DNA of 64,000 nt from contig CP087209.1 in the NCBI GenBank assembly GCA_020912385.1, positions 2,356,001-2,420,000 of the forward strand. Direction: 5' to 3'. This DNA comes from Neofusicoccum parvum. Lineage: Eukaryota > Ascomycota > Dothideomycetes > Botryosphaeriales > Botryosphaeriaceae. Below are positions 1 to 10,759 of the stretch, in pieces. The notes beneath the pieces were generated by a model that worked only from the letters and a program-made list of their open reading frames with translations, was not told where the DNA came from and did not search any database. A program made the translations under genes and the position numbers. The first letter of the stretch is position 1, and each line of letters opens with the position of its first letter.

Positions 1-783
1 TCATCAAAAGCCCACCACCTCCATGAGGTCATTCACGGCCACCCCCCCCCAATTCCAGCCATCTATCAATTCCCAAGATCTGAATCTTCTGTTCCTTCCA
101 CCGAGCTGCGGCTGCAAGTAGTTATGCTGTCGATGAATACTATCAGTCTGGTTTCTTCTAAGGGCAGGTGCGAGATATTACTGTACCTCGCGAATACCGG
201 TTTCCCCTTCCCTTAATGAAAGAGTCCTCAAACCATTCCCGCTTTCCAACATCCAATAGAGCTTGCTGGACTTTCACACATAGGTAGTTGAAGTATTCGT
301 CTAGACGTAAATGTATAGTAAAAGGAATGTCAATCCCGTCCGGATGAATGCTTCAACTGCTCATGTGTGAAAGGCACCTGTTGCAATTCCATCTGAATCA
401 ACCTCGTATCAGGTTATTCCATACATGGTCAATTGCCTGGTATTCTTACTTGAAAGTCTAGATGCGGTACACTAGAGAAATAAATATAGGGGTGATGGTA
501 GTTGGCTTATTTGTAATCCACATTCATACCCTTAGACAACCGCCCTCTGACGTCTTATTGTTAGCTTTCAGAGAGCATTCTCCGTGTTTTGTTATAATAC
601 AATTGAAATGCTCGATTTATTTTCCAGTTTTCTTACTTACCAACTCCTCCGCTCACCCACTCCTCCACAATCACAATTCCAAAGAGGACGGCGAAGTCGT
701 GACCCGAGAAACTTCATACCCGGCGTAACCAACAGATGGCTGTACAGCCTCCCCTAACCACGTCGCAGTAGAGTGTGTCGGGC
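1..783. other. gene-free left edge
   Basis: I see no supportable gene here. The stretch is AT-rich. It holds one hairpin-forming member of the dispersed inverted-repeat family (271-373) and the presumed 3' flank of the small secreted-precursor gene that ends at 784. Short ORFs in it have no recognisable composition. Confidence 0.6.
271..373. repeat. inverted-repeat element, MITE-like, copy A
   Basis: The left arm (271-307) and right arm (337-373) are imperfect inverted repeats of about 37 bases. Both begin CTTTCACACAT at the outside and carry the core AGTTGAAG-TATTCGTC or GTTGAAG-CATTCATCCGG. The central spacer is about 29 bp. The same core recurs near 23.3, 23.5, 40.6, 41.9 and 42.3 kb, which marks it as a dispersed family. 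No internal ORF is present, so if mobile it would be non-autonomous. I could not identify a clear target-site duplication. Confidence 0.75.
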
Positions 784-1139
784 CTAGCATCCCGAAGTCG
801 GGTCGTCGGGAACGCAGGCCTCGGGCTCGGGCTCACGCTTTGACGGAATACCGCAGCCTGAGGTAGGATCATCGGGGACGCAAGGCGCGGGCTCCGGTTC
901 GCGTTTGGATGGAATGCCGCATCCCGAGGTCGGGTCGTCAGGAACGCAAGGCTCGGGTTCGGGCTGGGGCTCGCGCTTGGTCCCAATGGTGCAGGTCGGG
1001 TCGTCGGGGATGCAGTAGTTGAGGGGTGAGGCGATGGCCAGCGTGGCTATTGGTGATCAATGTTAGCTTCAGTGGTCCATCTGCGTGGGATAGTGATCAG
1101 CTTACCGAGGGCCATGATAGTGGCAGTGATGAACTTCAT
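784..1139 (-). CDS. Kex2-processed repeat peptide precursor, alpha-factor-like
   Basis: Two exons (1139-1106 and 1046-784, intron with GTAAG donor and ATAG acceptor) encode 98 aa. Residues 1-18 are a signal peptide (MKFITATIMALATLAIAS). A degenerate first unit (NYCIPDDPTC) follows, ending in a KR dibasic site. Three near-identical units each consist of KR, then dipeptides ending in Pro or Ala ([20 protein letters not shown]), then CVPDDPTSGC. The first two of these carry GIPS before the next KR, and the last ends at the stop. This is the architecture of fungal alpha-factor precursors: Kex2 cuts at KR, and a Ste13-type dipeptidyl peptidase trims X-Pro/X-Ala pairs. The core lacks the WC-GQ-CW signature of most filamentous-fungal pheromones, so it is either a divergent pheromone or another Kex2-processed peptide. 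No UstYa-type or tyrosinase gene lies nearby, which argues against a ustiloxin-like RiPP cluster. The gene plan is clear; the function is inferred. Confidence 0.85.
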
Positions 1140-1221
1140 TCTGGTGGTTTGAAAGTATAAGATGCTGGCTTGTGGGATTGGTGAAACTGATAAGAGGGTT
1201 TAGTGGACAACAAGCAAGTCC

Positions 1222-1238
1222 TTTATAGACCCCATTGG
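1222..1238 (-). promoter_or_regulatory. TATA and CCAAT boxes of the peptide precursor gene
   Basis: On the minus strand a CCAAT box (1234-1238) is followed a few bases later by TATAAAG (1222-1228), about 85 bases upstream of the start codon at 1139. Such a close pairing in a fungal promoter supports this small gene being expressed, possibly strongly. Confidence 0.55.
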
Positions 1239-2198
1239 AAGAGGGCCTACCCTCGTCCTGCTTAAAACCCGCCGATGTCGGTGAGAATTGAAAAACGTAT
1301 ACCTGGTGTAGTAGCGATGTGCTTGGTATGTTTGCTGATCGCTCGACGTCATGTGGAGTTGTACAGCGGTTGATCTCCAATCAGACAAATCTCATCAGAT
1401 AATTCAAATCGGGCTCCTTTAATGCATAGGTTAGGCCTCCAGCTATTGTGCCTCAGAACCGACTGTCCCCACAATACTTCTACGCCTACAACTGTCATAA
1501 TTTCACCTCGGTTGCTACAGGTCAACACCAGAACGACTATGGAGAAGCACTCTGGCCAGTCCCAATTTTGACCTACATGTATGTTCTAGCACTGTGGTCT
1601 GAGGATCTTCTTCTATCAGCAACACAGACCCCCCATATCGACAAGGGGGAAAAGAGGGCTGCAACGGGGCAAGACGGCCAATAGGATAATGCATATTGGC
1701 GGTGTACGAGGATTTCGGGGATCTGCATGAAACTCGGGCTACCGAAGGACGTCCATCCACCCACAGCAGATGTAAGTTGAGCTTCGTTAAATTACGAAGT
1801 GCGGAGTAGGCCTTATCCACTGATCCAGGATCGACGCCGTTACCGGACCACCCCACACAGCTCGATGTCATGCCTAGGATCCAATGAGGGCAATTTCTAA
1901 ATGACGGCCCAAGCTACTGCAACACTGCGGGGATTTGGACAAATGGCTTTCTGCTTCATAGCCCGCCACTTGTACTGTTTGCCTTGTGTATCGCTACGAA
2001 CCAGTCTTGTACCACTGCAAAAACATGCCTTCTATACTACATTTGAATTGTACAACAAGTCTTTCCCTCAACACGCGGAGAAGATGACTTGTACGTAGAA
2101 CCCTCTACAGAACAAGCCTAAGACACAAACACGAACACCCCTTTCCAGGGAGGGAGAGAGGAAACAATATAATACACCCTACCTTACCCTACCCAGTT
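1239..2198. other. intergenic, no gene seen
   Basis: This stretch lies between the peptide-precursor promoter and the 3' end of the molybdopterin gene. Several short ORFs exist on both strands, but none has a domain, signal peptide or convincing splice partner. Confidence 0.6.
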
Positions 2199-4055
2199 CT
2201 ACCGACACCACAAACCTGCCTTAGCCTTCACCCCCCCATTCCGCTTCGGCGGCCTCTTCCGTTTCGCCGGCCTCTCCTCGCCGTCCCCGTTCATCGGCAC
2301 CCAATCCCCCTCCAGCAGACCCTCCTCGCTCTCCCACCTGCGCTCCCTCTTCGCCTCGATGGCCGACAGCAGCATGAACTCGTTGTAGTCCACCCTGCCC
2401 ATCGCCCGCTTCAACCGCGCCTTCCTGTCCGCCTCCGCGTGCCTCTCGACGTACTTGCGCGGCACGTTGCGCTCCGTCGTCGGCGCCGGCGCCCGCCGCC
2501 CCGCCGTCCACTCGCTCCAGCTATTCTGCAGCTCCTCGTCGCCCACCTCCGCCGCCTCGTCGTCGTCCACGCCCGGCGGCTCCCACGCCAGCACGTCGTG
2601 CGCGCTGTCGTGCACGCCGATGCGCGCGGCGAGCTCGAGCTTGCGCGTCGCGCGCCCGCCCATCGACACCGCCCGCCCCCAGTGCCGGCTGTACTTGGGG
2701 CTGGCCTCGGCCTCCTGCGCCAGCCGCTCCAGCGCCGCCAGCCGCTCCATGCGCTTGTCCCATTCCGCGTCGCGCTCCCACCGCGCGAGCGACCGCCGCC
2801 GCTGCCTGCCCTGGAGGAGCTCGTACGCCGGGTTCTCCGGCCGCTTCTGCGCCATCTCTGCTTCTTCTGGCGTGGCCTCGACGGACGGCGGGACGTAGCC
2901 GGTGCCGAATGGCCTGTCTTTGCGGGGGTCGACGACGGCCTTTGGTGTGGATGGGCTTTGATCGTTTTGGAGGGTGGTGTTCTCCTCTGGGGGGGAGGGT
3001 GCAGTGGTGGAGCCATCCGTCTTCTTGTTCTCTTTTCGTTCGGCGGGTTGGGACTCCAGTAAGGGAGAGAGAATTTGTTTATCCTTGAGCCGTTGTAGCT
3101 GTAGATCGATGAGTGTTCTCTTTTGGTCCATGACTTGTCTCTCTAAGTCCTCGACTTCTTTCTGTTGGTGCCTGCTTTCTTCCTCTGTGAGTTGTTCCTC
3201 CTGAGCGATGAATTGTCTCTGTTGGTACTCGAGTTCCCTCTGTAGGTCGAAGAGCTTTCTGCGTTCGTCCTCGATTTGTCTCTGTTGGGCCTTCTCTTTT
3301 TTAAGTTGTTTGCGGTCGACATTCTTGATCGCCGTATCCTTCTTGACCTCGGAGTCCACCTCTTCCTTGCCCCCATGACCCTTGTCGGCAAAGATATCCT
3401 GTGCCGACATTTCCCTGATCATCGAAGCCGTCAAAACAGCCTCCTGATAGCCGCCACTCTCGAGGTTGGTGGACGGAGGGGTCGATTTAGACGGAGAGGC
3501 AGTCTTCTCAGACCTGAGAGACTCCTCTGGCGTCCATTCCTCACGATCCTCCTCCTCAGCCGCCTCTCCCTCTCCCTCTCCTACCAAAGCCCGCTCCTCC
3601 TTCCCCTCATCTACACCATCTTCTTCAACTACCACCTCGTCCCTCCCCTCCCCTAAAAAAGCCCGCTCCTCATTCCCCTCATCCACACCCTCTTCTTCAA
3701 CTACCACCTCGTCCCCCTCCTCCCATAAAAAAGCCTGCTCCTCCTCCTCCACCTCATCCACACCCTCCTCCTCCACCTCATCCACACCCTCCTCTTCAAC
3801 CACCGCCGCCCCGCCCTCCTCGCCCCCACCCCCACCCTCACCCTTCCCATTCGCCGCATCAGTCGCCGGCCTGACCCAGCTCAGCAGCGCCGCCGCGCGA
3901 TCGCGATCCCAGCCGGCGCGCACCAGCACCCTGAAGCACTTCTTCCACCACCGCCGGCCCCTCTTCTCGCCGGGCGGCAGGTCGCCCGTCCACGCCATCA
4001 CGCCCTCGAGCTCCTTGCGGCGCGCCACCCCCGCGCGCGCGTACAGCCAGCCGGC
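2199..4055 (-). other. long C-terminal extension downstream of MoaC
   Basis: After the normal MoaC end the frame stays open for roughly 600 more residues without a stop. A basic/tryptophan-rich stretch follows first. Next come acidic imperfect repeats (units like [13 protein letters not shown] and ERAFLGEG, encoded near 3560-3800 by a 70-80 bp minisatellite). A Glu/Gln/Arg coiled coil follows (near 3060-3330), then a charged C-terminal region ending with a basic [10 protein letters not shown] motif. I recognise none of this as a known domain. MOCS1B proteins normally end at or soon after the KTGG motif. Confidence 0.7.
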
Positions 4056-6592
4056 GTCGACCCAGTCGCCGCTGACCCCCCCAGTCTTGATCACCACGCG
4101 CGAGTTCTGCAGGCTCATCGCCCGGTCCACCGCCTTGCACATGTCGAACACGGTCAGCGCCGCCGCGTTGGCCGCCGTCAGCGCGTCCATCTCGACGCCC
4201 GTCGGCCCGTACGTCTCGACGCGCGCCGTCAGCATCACCCCGCCGTGCGGGAAGGCCGAGGCGTCGGTGACGGCGGCCGGGTCGCCGGGCGAGAGGCCGC
4301 TCATCTGGGTGCGCGGCTCGTAGGTGACAGGGAGGCGGCTGGGGTCCTTGTTATTGTTGTAGTAGTCGTGGGCGTCGTCCAGCTCGTCGGCGTCGTCTTC
4401 GTTGAGGAAGGGGTCTTCGGTTTTCTGCCAGTCCTCTGGCGGCGGTTCAATCAGGCCGGCCTCGACGTCGGCGTGGGTGATGTTAATGTTGTGGCAGAGG
4501 GGGATGATGGACGGCGTGTTCTTGGAGGCCATGATGCCGGCGATGCGCGCGACGCTGAGAACATCGCCCTTTTTTATGGCGTTGGCCTTGATCAGTTTGA
4601 GGACCGCGGGCTTCGAGAAGCGCACGCTCGAGACGGCGATCGCGGTTCGTCTTGTGGGACGTTTGCCTCCAACGGAAACCATGTGCGCGGTGCCGTTTTG
4701 ATTGACATGTGTTAGTCTAGGGGGCCGCTCGTCCCCTTCTTCGGACTCGTTGGAATCTTCTTGTTCTTTACGGGAACGGAAACGCTGTTGATTTGAAGAG
4801 AAGTATCTGACTCCGGCGTTGGATGTTCCAACGCCCAGCATATAGGTTGGAATTGAGTTCCACGGTTGTGAGGTGTTCATGGTGCGGGGCCGTGTAGATG
4901 TTACCATGGGGCTCCGAGGGGTGAAAGGTGAATGGGCGGGACGCGGTTCATCTATGCTATGCATTAGCAATGCACAGCTGTGTAGGCAAACAGGACGTGT
5001 AAAAAGGCTTCGATTTGGAAGCGACTGGAAGAGGTCGAATAAGGACGTCTTCGGATATGTGAACATGATCAAAAGAAACGCCCCCATATGCTCCCTGGTA
5101 GACACAAAAGACCAGAAAACTCCGCGTGACTCGTACCCAATCCGTCATCAATCATGCATGTAGACAGTCTTATGAAAACCTTACCCACCGATTAGAATCA
5201 TAGGCCTGTTCTTCATGTTCTCAAGCTCGCCCATGCCGGCATGCTTCTCCTTCTTCCGCTTGACCGCAGCGCCAATGACTTCGAGAAGCTCGTGCTCCCG
5301 CTCGCTCCAGCCGGGACTCGAGCCCTCGCGCACAAGGCCTTGCTTTCTGTTCATCTCGACCTGTTTGATGGCCTCGAATGCCTCTTCGTCGATTGGCTTG
5401 CCATCATTGTCCTTCCTCATGATGTCCCGCAAAGAGACCTCGGTATTGCCAAACAGACACACCTTCAGGTTACCGTCGCTCGTGATGCGCAGCCTGTTAC
5501 AGGTGCCGCAGAAATTGTGCGTCATGCTCGTGATGAAGCCGATCTTGCCCACAAAGCCCGGGACCTCCCAGGTCTTGCTCGTGTCGTTCTTGTGGCCCTT
5601 CACCGGCCGCAAGCCGGGGTACTTGGCGCGGATGACATCTAGCATCTCCTGGTACGAGATCATCTTCTTCTGGTTCCACTTGTTCCCGTCGAACGGCATG
5701 TACTCGATGAAGCGCACCTCGATGTCCTTCTCGCGGCCCAGCTCGACAAAGGGCACGATCTCGCGGTCGTTCAGGCCGCGCATGACGACGCAGTTGATCT
5801 TCAGCTTCACGCCGGCGCCCAGGCGCTTCATCTCGAGGATGCGGTCGACGCTCTTCATGACGGCGTCGAAGCCCTTGCGCCGCGTCATGATCTGGAACTG
5901 GAACGGGTCCAGCGTGTCCAGGCTCAGGTTTACACCCGTCAACCCCGACTCCACCATGCTATCCAGCTTGCGGTGTAGAGATATGCCGTTCGTGGTAATG
6001 GCGAGCTCGCGCAGGCCTTTGGCGCGGAGGGAACCGATGGAGCGCATCAGAGGCACAATGTCGCGCCTCACCGTAGGCTCGCCGCCGGTCAGCCGGATCT
6101 TGTTGACGCCCTGGGACACGAAGAGGGAAGAGATGTAGAATATTTCGGGGCTCGTGAGCAGGTGGTCTGGCGGCGAGAGAGGAACGCCCTCTGTGGAGGG
6201 TGCGGTTAGCTACGGCAGGGTTGGCAAAGCTTGCCGGGGGTTCACACACCTTCCGGCATGCAGTACAGGCAGCGCAGGTTGCAGCGCTCGGTGATGCTTA
6301 TGCGCAGATAGTCATGCTGACGGTTGAAGGTGTCGGTCAGGAATTCCGAGAAGGGCTTTGCCTGCTTGATTGCTTCTCTGCGGCTCTGCGGCGGCGGGAA
6401 GTCGACGTGCGTGGCTGGGACGTCGATTTGGGGCTCGGGTGCCACGGCAGCGGTCGTGATCCTGCGCGTTGCGATGGACCGGTACGGTTGCGCAGGCGGT
6501 ATCCTGTTGCCACCCAGGACCTGCGGGCGTCTCTGGGCTTTGCTGGCAGTGCGCAGCGCTTGAGCGCGGGCGCGCACGATGTGGCCAGCCAT
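2199..6592 (-). CDS. cnxABC: molybdopterin precursor synthase, fused MoaA-MoaC (cnxABC/MOCS1 type), spliced form
   Basis: This gene converts GTP to cyclic pyranopterin monophosphate, the first step of molybdenum cofactor synthesis. Exons read 6592-6250, 6190-5185 and 5094-2199, giving 1414 aa in an open frame. The start at 6592 ([18 protein letters not shown]) resembles a mitochondrial presequence. The MoaA part has the radical-SAM motif [10 protein letters not shown] and the distal cluster CGTCNRLR...C. The MoaC part begins near 4700 with [10 protein letters not shown] and ends near 4056 with KTGGVSGDW, with an acidic insert of about 70 residues after [13 protein letters not shown]. The intron between the halves is my choice (90 nt, acceptor CTACCAG at 5095). 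Longer in-frame alternatives exist with acceptors at 4978 or 4952. About 600 residues follow MoaC and are described separately. The assignment is firm; the exact fusion splice is not. Confidence 0.85.
3560..3800. repeat. coding minisatellite, acidic repeat
   Basis: Units of about 75 bp rich in CTCCTC/TCATC recur, for example the blocks around 3590-3655 and 3660-3725, which share the sequence ending ACTACCACCTCGTCC. They encode Glu/Val/Asp-rich repeats on the minus strand inside the extension of the molybdopterin gene. Copy number may vary between isolates. Confidence 0.65.
5181..6592 (-). CDS. MOCS1A-type short product (MoaA ending in Gly-Gly)
   Basis: If the second intron is not removed, translation runs from exon 6592-6250 into 6190-5181 and stops at TAA (5183-5181), giving 450 aa ending ILIGG. 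A C-terminal double glycine reaching the active site is required for MoaA activity, and human MOCS1A ends the same way. The stop codon lies inside the donor sequence GG|GTAAGG, so splicing necessarily replaces the free Gly-Gly end with the MoaC fusion. This matches the logic of human MOCS1 alternative splicing. That both forms are made here is inference. Confidence 0.65.
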
Positions 6593-7347
6593 GGTGGTGG
6601 AGGGGAGGAGGACCACTACCTCGCAGTTCTGGTGCTTAGTCGTGCCCGTCCATCGGGCGCGGGCATGGTCTGCGGGGGAGGCTGTCAATTTTTATCGCGG
6701 CATTGACGTCGCGCTGATAGGTGGGCGGCGGCGCGCTCGGTGCCCGGCGGAGGATTGTCGATGGTGGAGGTGCCAGCCGGCCGTGACTAAGCACCGCCAG
6801 AATTCGCTGTCATCGCCGCGCAGATGCCATGTCACATCTCCATCCAGAGACCCGCAAGTGCATCTGCTCTTGGCTGCATGCGGTAGCCGTTACCGAGTCC
6901 GACAGCTAGGACGCACATGCCCTCGCGCTGTCGACAGCTTTGGAGGAACCTCTTTCATCAATGTGATTGACGTCTGATCCATTTTCTAGTGACGAACGAT
7001 TCAACGGCATTCTTCGCGGACCCTGTGGGCCCTGACGAACTACAAGCCAGCCAGCATAAGCCTCGTAAGGGCCCATCACCATCTTTGAGTAGCCGTAGAC
7101 ACATAACCGCAAGGAGTCAACTGCCCAAACAGGCAATCCGATAGACACGGCCCCGTGCGAGCTTGACGGAAAGGCAGTGTCACCGCCATCCACGTCACAC
7201 TCTAGTTCCAGAACCCGTTGCTATACCCCTCAGCGCGCATTGGCTAGTCCAAGTCATGCAATCACGAGACAAAAGGTATCCATTGGGTGATGCGCTCTAA
7301 CAAACATCTAACCGCTCGCAATGAAAACCCACGCTTCGCCCCAGCCC
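6593..7347. other. intergenic between cnxABC-type gene and GMC oxidoreductase
   Basis: This holds the 5' flank of the molybdopterin gene and the 3' flank of the oxidoreductase gene, which ends at 7348. No coding exon with recognisable features was found on either strand. Confidence 0.55.
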
Positions 7348-9178
7348 TCACTGATCCAGCCCGTACTCCTCCACCATCTTCTCCGCCGCCGTCTCGCCCA
7401 CGAGGTACGCCACGCTCACGACGTGGCAGTTCAGCACGAACGGCGGCACGCTGTTGTCGACGACCCTCAACCCCTCCAAGCCGTGCACCCTGAAATCCGC
7501 GCCCACGCACGCGCCCTCCTCGCCCTGCTTGCCCATCTTCACCGTGCCGGTCATGTGCCACGTGGTGCCGCAGCAGCCCTGGATGTACCTCCAGATCTCG
7601 TCGTCGGACCGGTCCCTGGGCATGCTGAAGTCGCTCACGACGTGCCTGGCCAGCGGCTCGGCGTCCATGACGCGCCAGCAGCGGCGCACGGCCTCGATCA
7701 TGTTGCGGCGGTCGAACGGGTGCGCGAGCAGGCGGGGGTCGCAGCGGGGCGGCGCGCGCGGGTCGCCCGACGCCAGCGACACCGCCCCGCGGCTCTGCGG
7801 CACCATCTGCATCGCCAGGATCGTCAGGTAGTCGCCGTTCGGGTCGGCCGCCGGGTGGATGGCCGGGCACAGCGCGATGTGCTCGAACGTCGGCACCGTC
7901 GGCCGTGCGATGTGCTCGCGCGCCGCCGCCGGCAGCGCCTGGTACTCGGCGCTGTCCAGCACTTCGGGTGCCTGCTGCCAGCCCATCAGGATGGTGTTGT
8001 AGAAGACCGATAGCGGGCCCGTCTGGTCGGCTGCGAACTGGGCGCGCGCCGCCTCGAGCGCGGCCGCGTCGTTGAAGAGCGCCGGCCGCTTGCTCAGGCC
8101 CTCGGTGACCTCCTTGACCAGCACCACGAAGACGTGGTCCTGCAGGTTCTGGCCCACGCCCGGCAGGTGGTGGACGGCCGGGATGGAGTGGGCCGAGAGC
8201 TCCTCGGCGGGGCCGACGCCGGAGAGGAGGAGGATCTTGGGGGTGTCGAGGGCGCCGGCGGAGAGGATGACCTCTTTGCTCGCGAGGTCTGGGGCGGTCG
8301 TTAGCGGCCTTGGGTAGGAAAGTAGAAGATTGACGCAGGAGCTAGAGACTCACAAGTTTCCCCGTTCGAGAAGACGCCGACCGCTTTCTTGCCCTCAAAC
8401 ACAACCCTGTCCACCGGCGCGTCCGTCAGGATGGTCAGGTTTACGGGCGGGTTGGACAAGAACGCCGTCTTCGCCGTGCTGCGCATGCTGTTCCGCGCCG
8501 TCGACGGGCAGAGGCCGATGCCAATCGGGTTCCCCGAGTTGATGTCCAGGTTCGGCTTCATGCCGATGGCCTCTTCCGCCGCCTGCATGTTCTCCTCCAA
8601 GCTCCACTCCCAGCCCTTCGCGAACTCGATCTGCACGGGGCCGCCCGCGCCGTGGTCCTCCTTCGCGGGCCCAACGAAGCGCCTGAACCCCTCCGGAACG
8701 TCCAGGTCGTACGTCTCGATCGCGTTGTACCGACGCCGCGCGTTCTCCCAGTTGAACGCCTCGTCGCCGACCTCGCGCGCCCACTCGTCGTAGTCGTCGC
8801 GCGGCCCCACGGTGTAGCAGGCGAAGTTGATGCCAGAGCTGCCGCCCAGCCCCTTGCCGCGCGAGTAGTCGATCTCCCGCCCGTTCAGGTGCTCCTGCGG
8901 CACCGTCTTGTACCCCCAGTTCATGCCGTCCGTCATCAGCGTCGTGAACCGCTCCGCCAGATACAGCTTCGACGGCTCCGTGTTGTTGCCGCCCGCCTCG
9001 AGCAGCAGCACGCTGGGTGCCGCCTTGCTCTTCGCCAGCCGCGAGGCCAGCGTCGCGCCGGCAGGCCCGCCTGGTGGGTTCGCGGGCGTAAGACGAGGTA
9101 TTTGGAGGGTGGGGGGCGTGTGGTGGGATGCTTACTGCCGACGACGATGAAGTCGTACTTCTTGCTTTCCGAGCCCAT
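7348..9178 (-). CDS. GMC-family FAD oxidoreductase
   Basis: Three exons (9178-9136, 9070-8354, 8288-7348) encode 566 aa, a usual length for glucose-methanol-choline oxidoreductases. The N-terminus DFIVVGSGPAGATLASRL is the FAD ADP-binding motif, reconstructed only by splicing the first intron. SRGKGLGGSSGIN is the first GMC signature. The C-terminus has GTTWHMTGTVKMG and LRVVDNSVPPF, followed by NCHVVSVAYLVGE with the catalytic-type histidine. No signal peptide is present, so it is probably intracellular. It oxidises an alcohol substrate using FAD; choline-, aryl-alcohol- and glucose-oxidase-like members cannot be separated by eye. Branch point GCTAACG and acceptor CCCCAG support the second intron. 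Confidence 0.92.
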
Positions 9179-10759
9179 GGTTGCGGCTGCGCTCGAACGA
9201 GGAGCGGGAAGAGACTGGAATGAGCCTTCAGCTAGGAGCTCGAGGCGAGGATGGGGAGACGAGGAAGAGGGCTGATGCGAGGCGGACTGACCGAATTAAT
9301 AGCATTCCCCAGAGCTCCTTCGCAGGCCTAAGCTCCCCGCGGTGCAGTTGCAGCTACCCCTCCGCGTGTCAAGTGCGGCTGGCATAAGAAAATAATCCTG
9401 GCTCTCGTCATCCCAAACCCGGCGCCGACCCATTGAAGCGTTATCTGCCAGAGCTCCTCTGGCCCGCCGCTATGCCAGCGCGGGTAACGCAGGACGCGCC
9501 GTTGCCGTAAGCGCAGACTGCGACGGGCGGGACTGAGTCGCTAGCTGCAGGGACTGAGGGTCTGCGGTGCGTCCCCGAGACCCTGTTGTCCTGCGTTGGG
9601 CTTAAGGGCATCCATCGTTTGCTGCGAGTGGTAATCCGTTCTCCACATTTAGAATGCTAGTGTCAAGGCGAGAAGCACCCCGGCGATCTTCGCTTCTCAG
9701 GCGTTCAGCGATTAGCGCTGACAATGGGACAAACCCTCAGAGGACACCCCCCAGGTCTGACCAAGCACGACCAAGCACAGAAGCGATGGTTTTTGCGGGC
9801 GCGCTTACGATGTGGGGAACCAGCCCCGCCGCAGGTGCATCACTAAGCCGGACATATCAAGCTACTAAGACAATGTAAGGGTGCGGCGTGGATGCCGCGG
9901 TCCGTCCAAGAACCATCAGGGGGTCCAACGGCAGCAACACCGGTTGGCCTGAATTAGTCCGGTGGTGGGATCAAGATGAAAGTGGACTGCGCGACTCGTG
10001 GCATGGTGTGAGATCTCTGGGCACGATGCAGCCATTCCAGCCTGTGCCTGAACTCTGTACCGACGTCCGAGGAAACCGTTTCCGAGCGAAGGCGGCCGGC
10101 GCGACGGAAAGCTCGCCTGGGAGGATCAAGGTCTGGAGGTCGGAGTAGAGCCGAGTGAACTGTGCCTTGAGGACGGCAGCACGGTTCCTTGTCGGAAAAG
10201 CCGTGGCATGGTTGGTCTAGCCGAGAGGAGTAAGCAGTCTCACTCGGTGCAGTCGCCGGTCTGGCGCTGGGGAACAACTGGCAATAGGAGTAAGCTGAGT
10301 GCTGTAGAGCACACTGTTTGAAGACGCGCGTAACACCGCCTGGCCCGCTGATAGCCGGTGCGGTCGGTGGATTGTCGCGACGGCCACTCTGGCATGTGGA
10401 TGCATCTGTGTCCGGAAACGGATGGTGCCAGGTGTTGGAAGAAAAAGGTGGAGGCCTGTGCTCTTCTGCGGGGGTGAATCCCGTCGATCAACATTTGAGC
10501 GCGTCCACTGATTCAAGCAACCACAGCATCTTCCTGGAATCTTTCTCGGTCTCCAACATCTGAAACTCCAGCTGACTTGCAGCTCTGCCATCGGCTTTCT
10601 GATCAAGAGCTTCTTTCTCTAATGGCCATTATTCAGTTCGACGTGCTAACAATACAATAGCCTCACGGCCGATCTTATCCATCCGTCCATGACAGCATTC
10701 GAGACACTGGATGCCTTGATGCACGATCGTCCCTCGTAGCAAATCACCTCATGCCTTAG
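9179..10759. other. intergenic, no gene seen
   Basis: This stretch holds the upstream region of the GMC gene and then about 1.3 kb without a supportable exon. Short ORFs on both strands show no signal peptide, motif or matched splice signals. Confidence 0.55.

Noticed and set aside
784..1139. Dikaritin/ustiloxin-type RiPP precursor as an alternative for the repeat peptide gene
   Set aside because: Kex2 repeats fit, but no UstYa-like, tyrosinase or methyltransferase gene lies nearby, the core lacks the usual Tyr, and the X-Pro/X-Ala spacers are typical of alpha-factor-like precursors.
3466..4323. 285-aa Ser/Thr/Pro-rich ORF on the plus strand
   Set aside because: It is the complement of the acidic repeats and MoaC region of the molybdopterin gene; the Ser/Pro richness arises from the CTC/TCC-rich complement of Glu codons.
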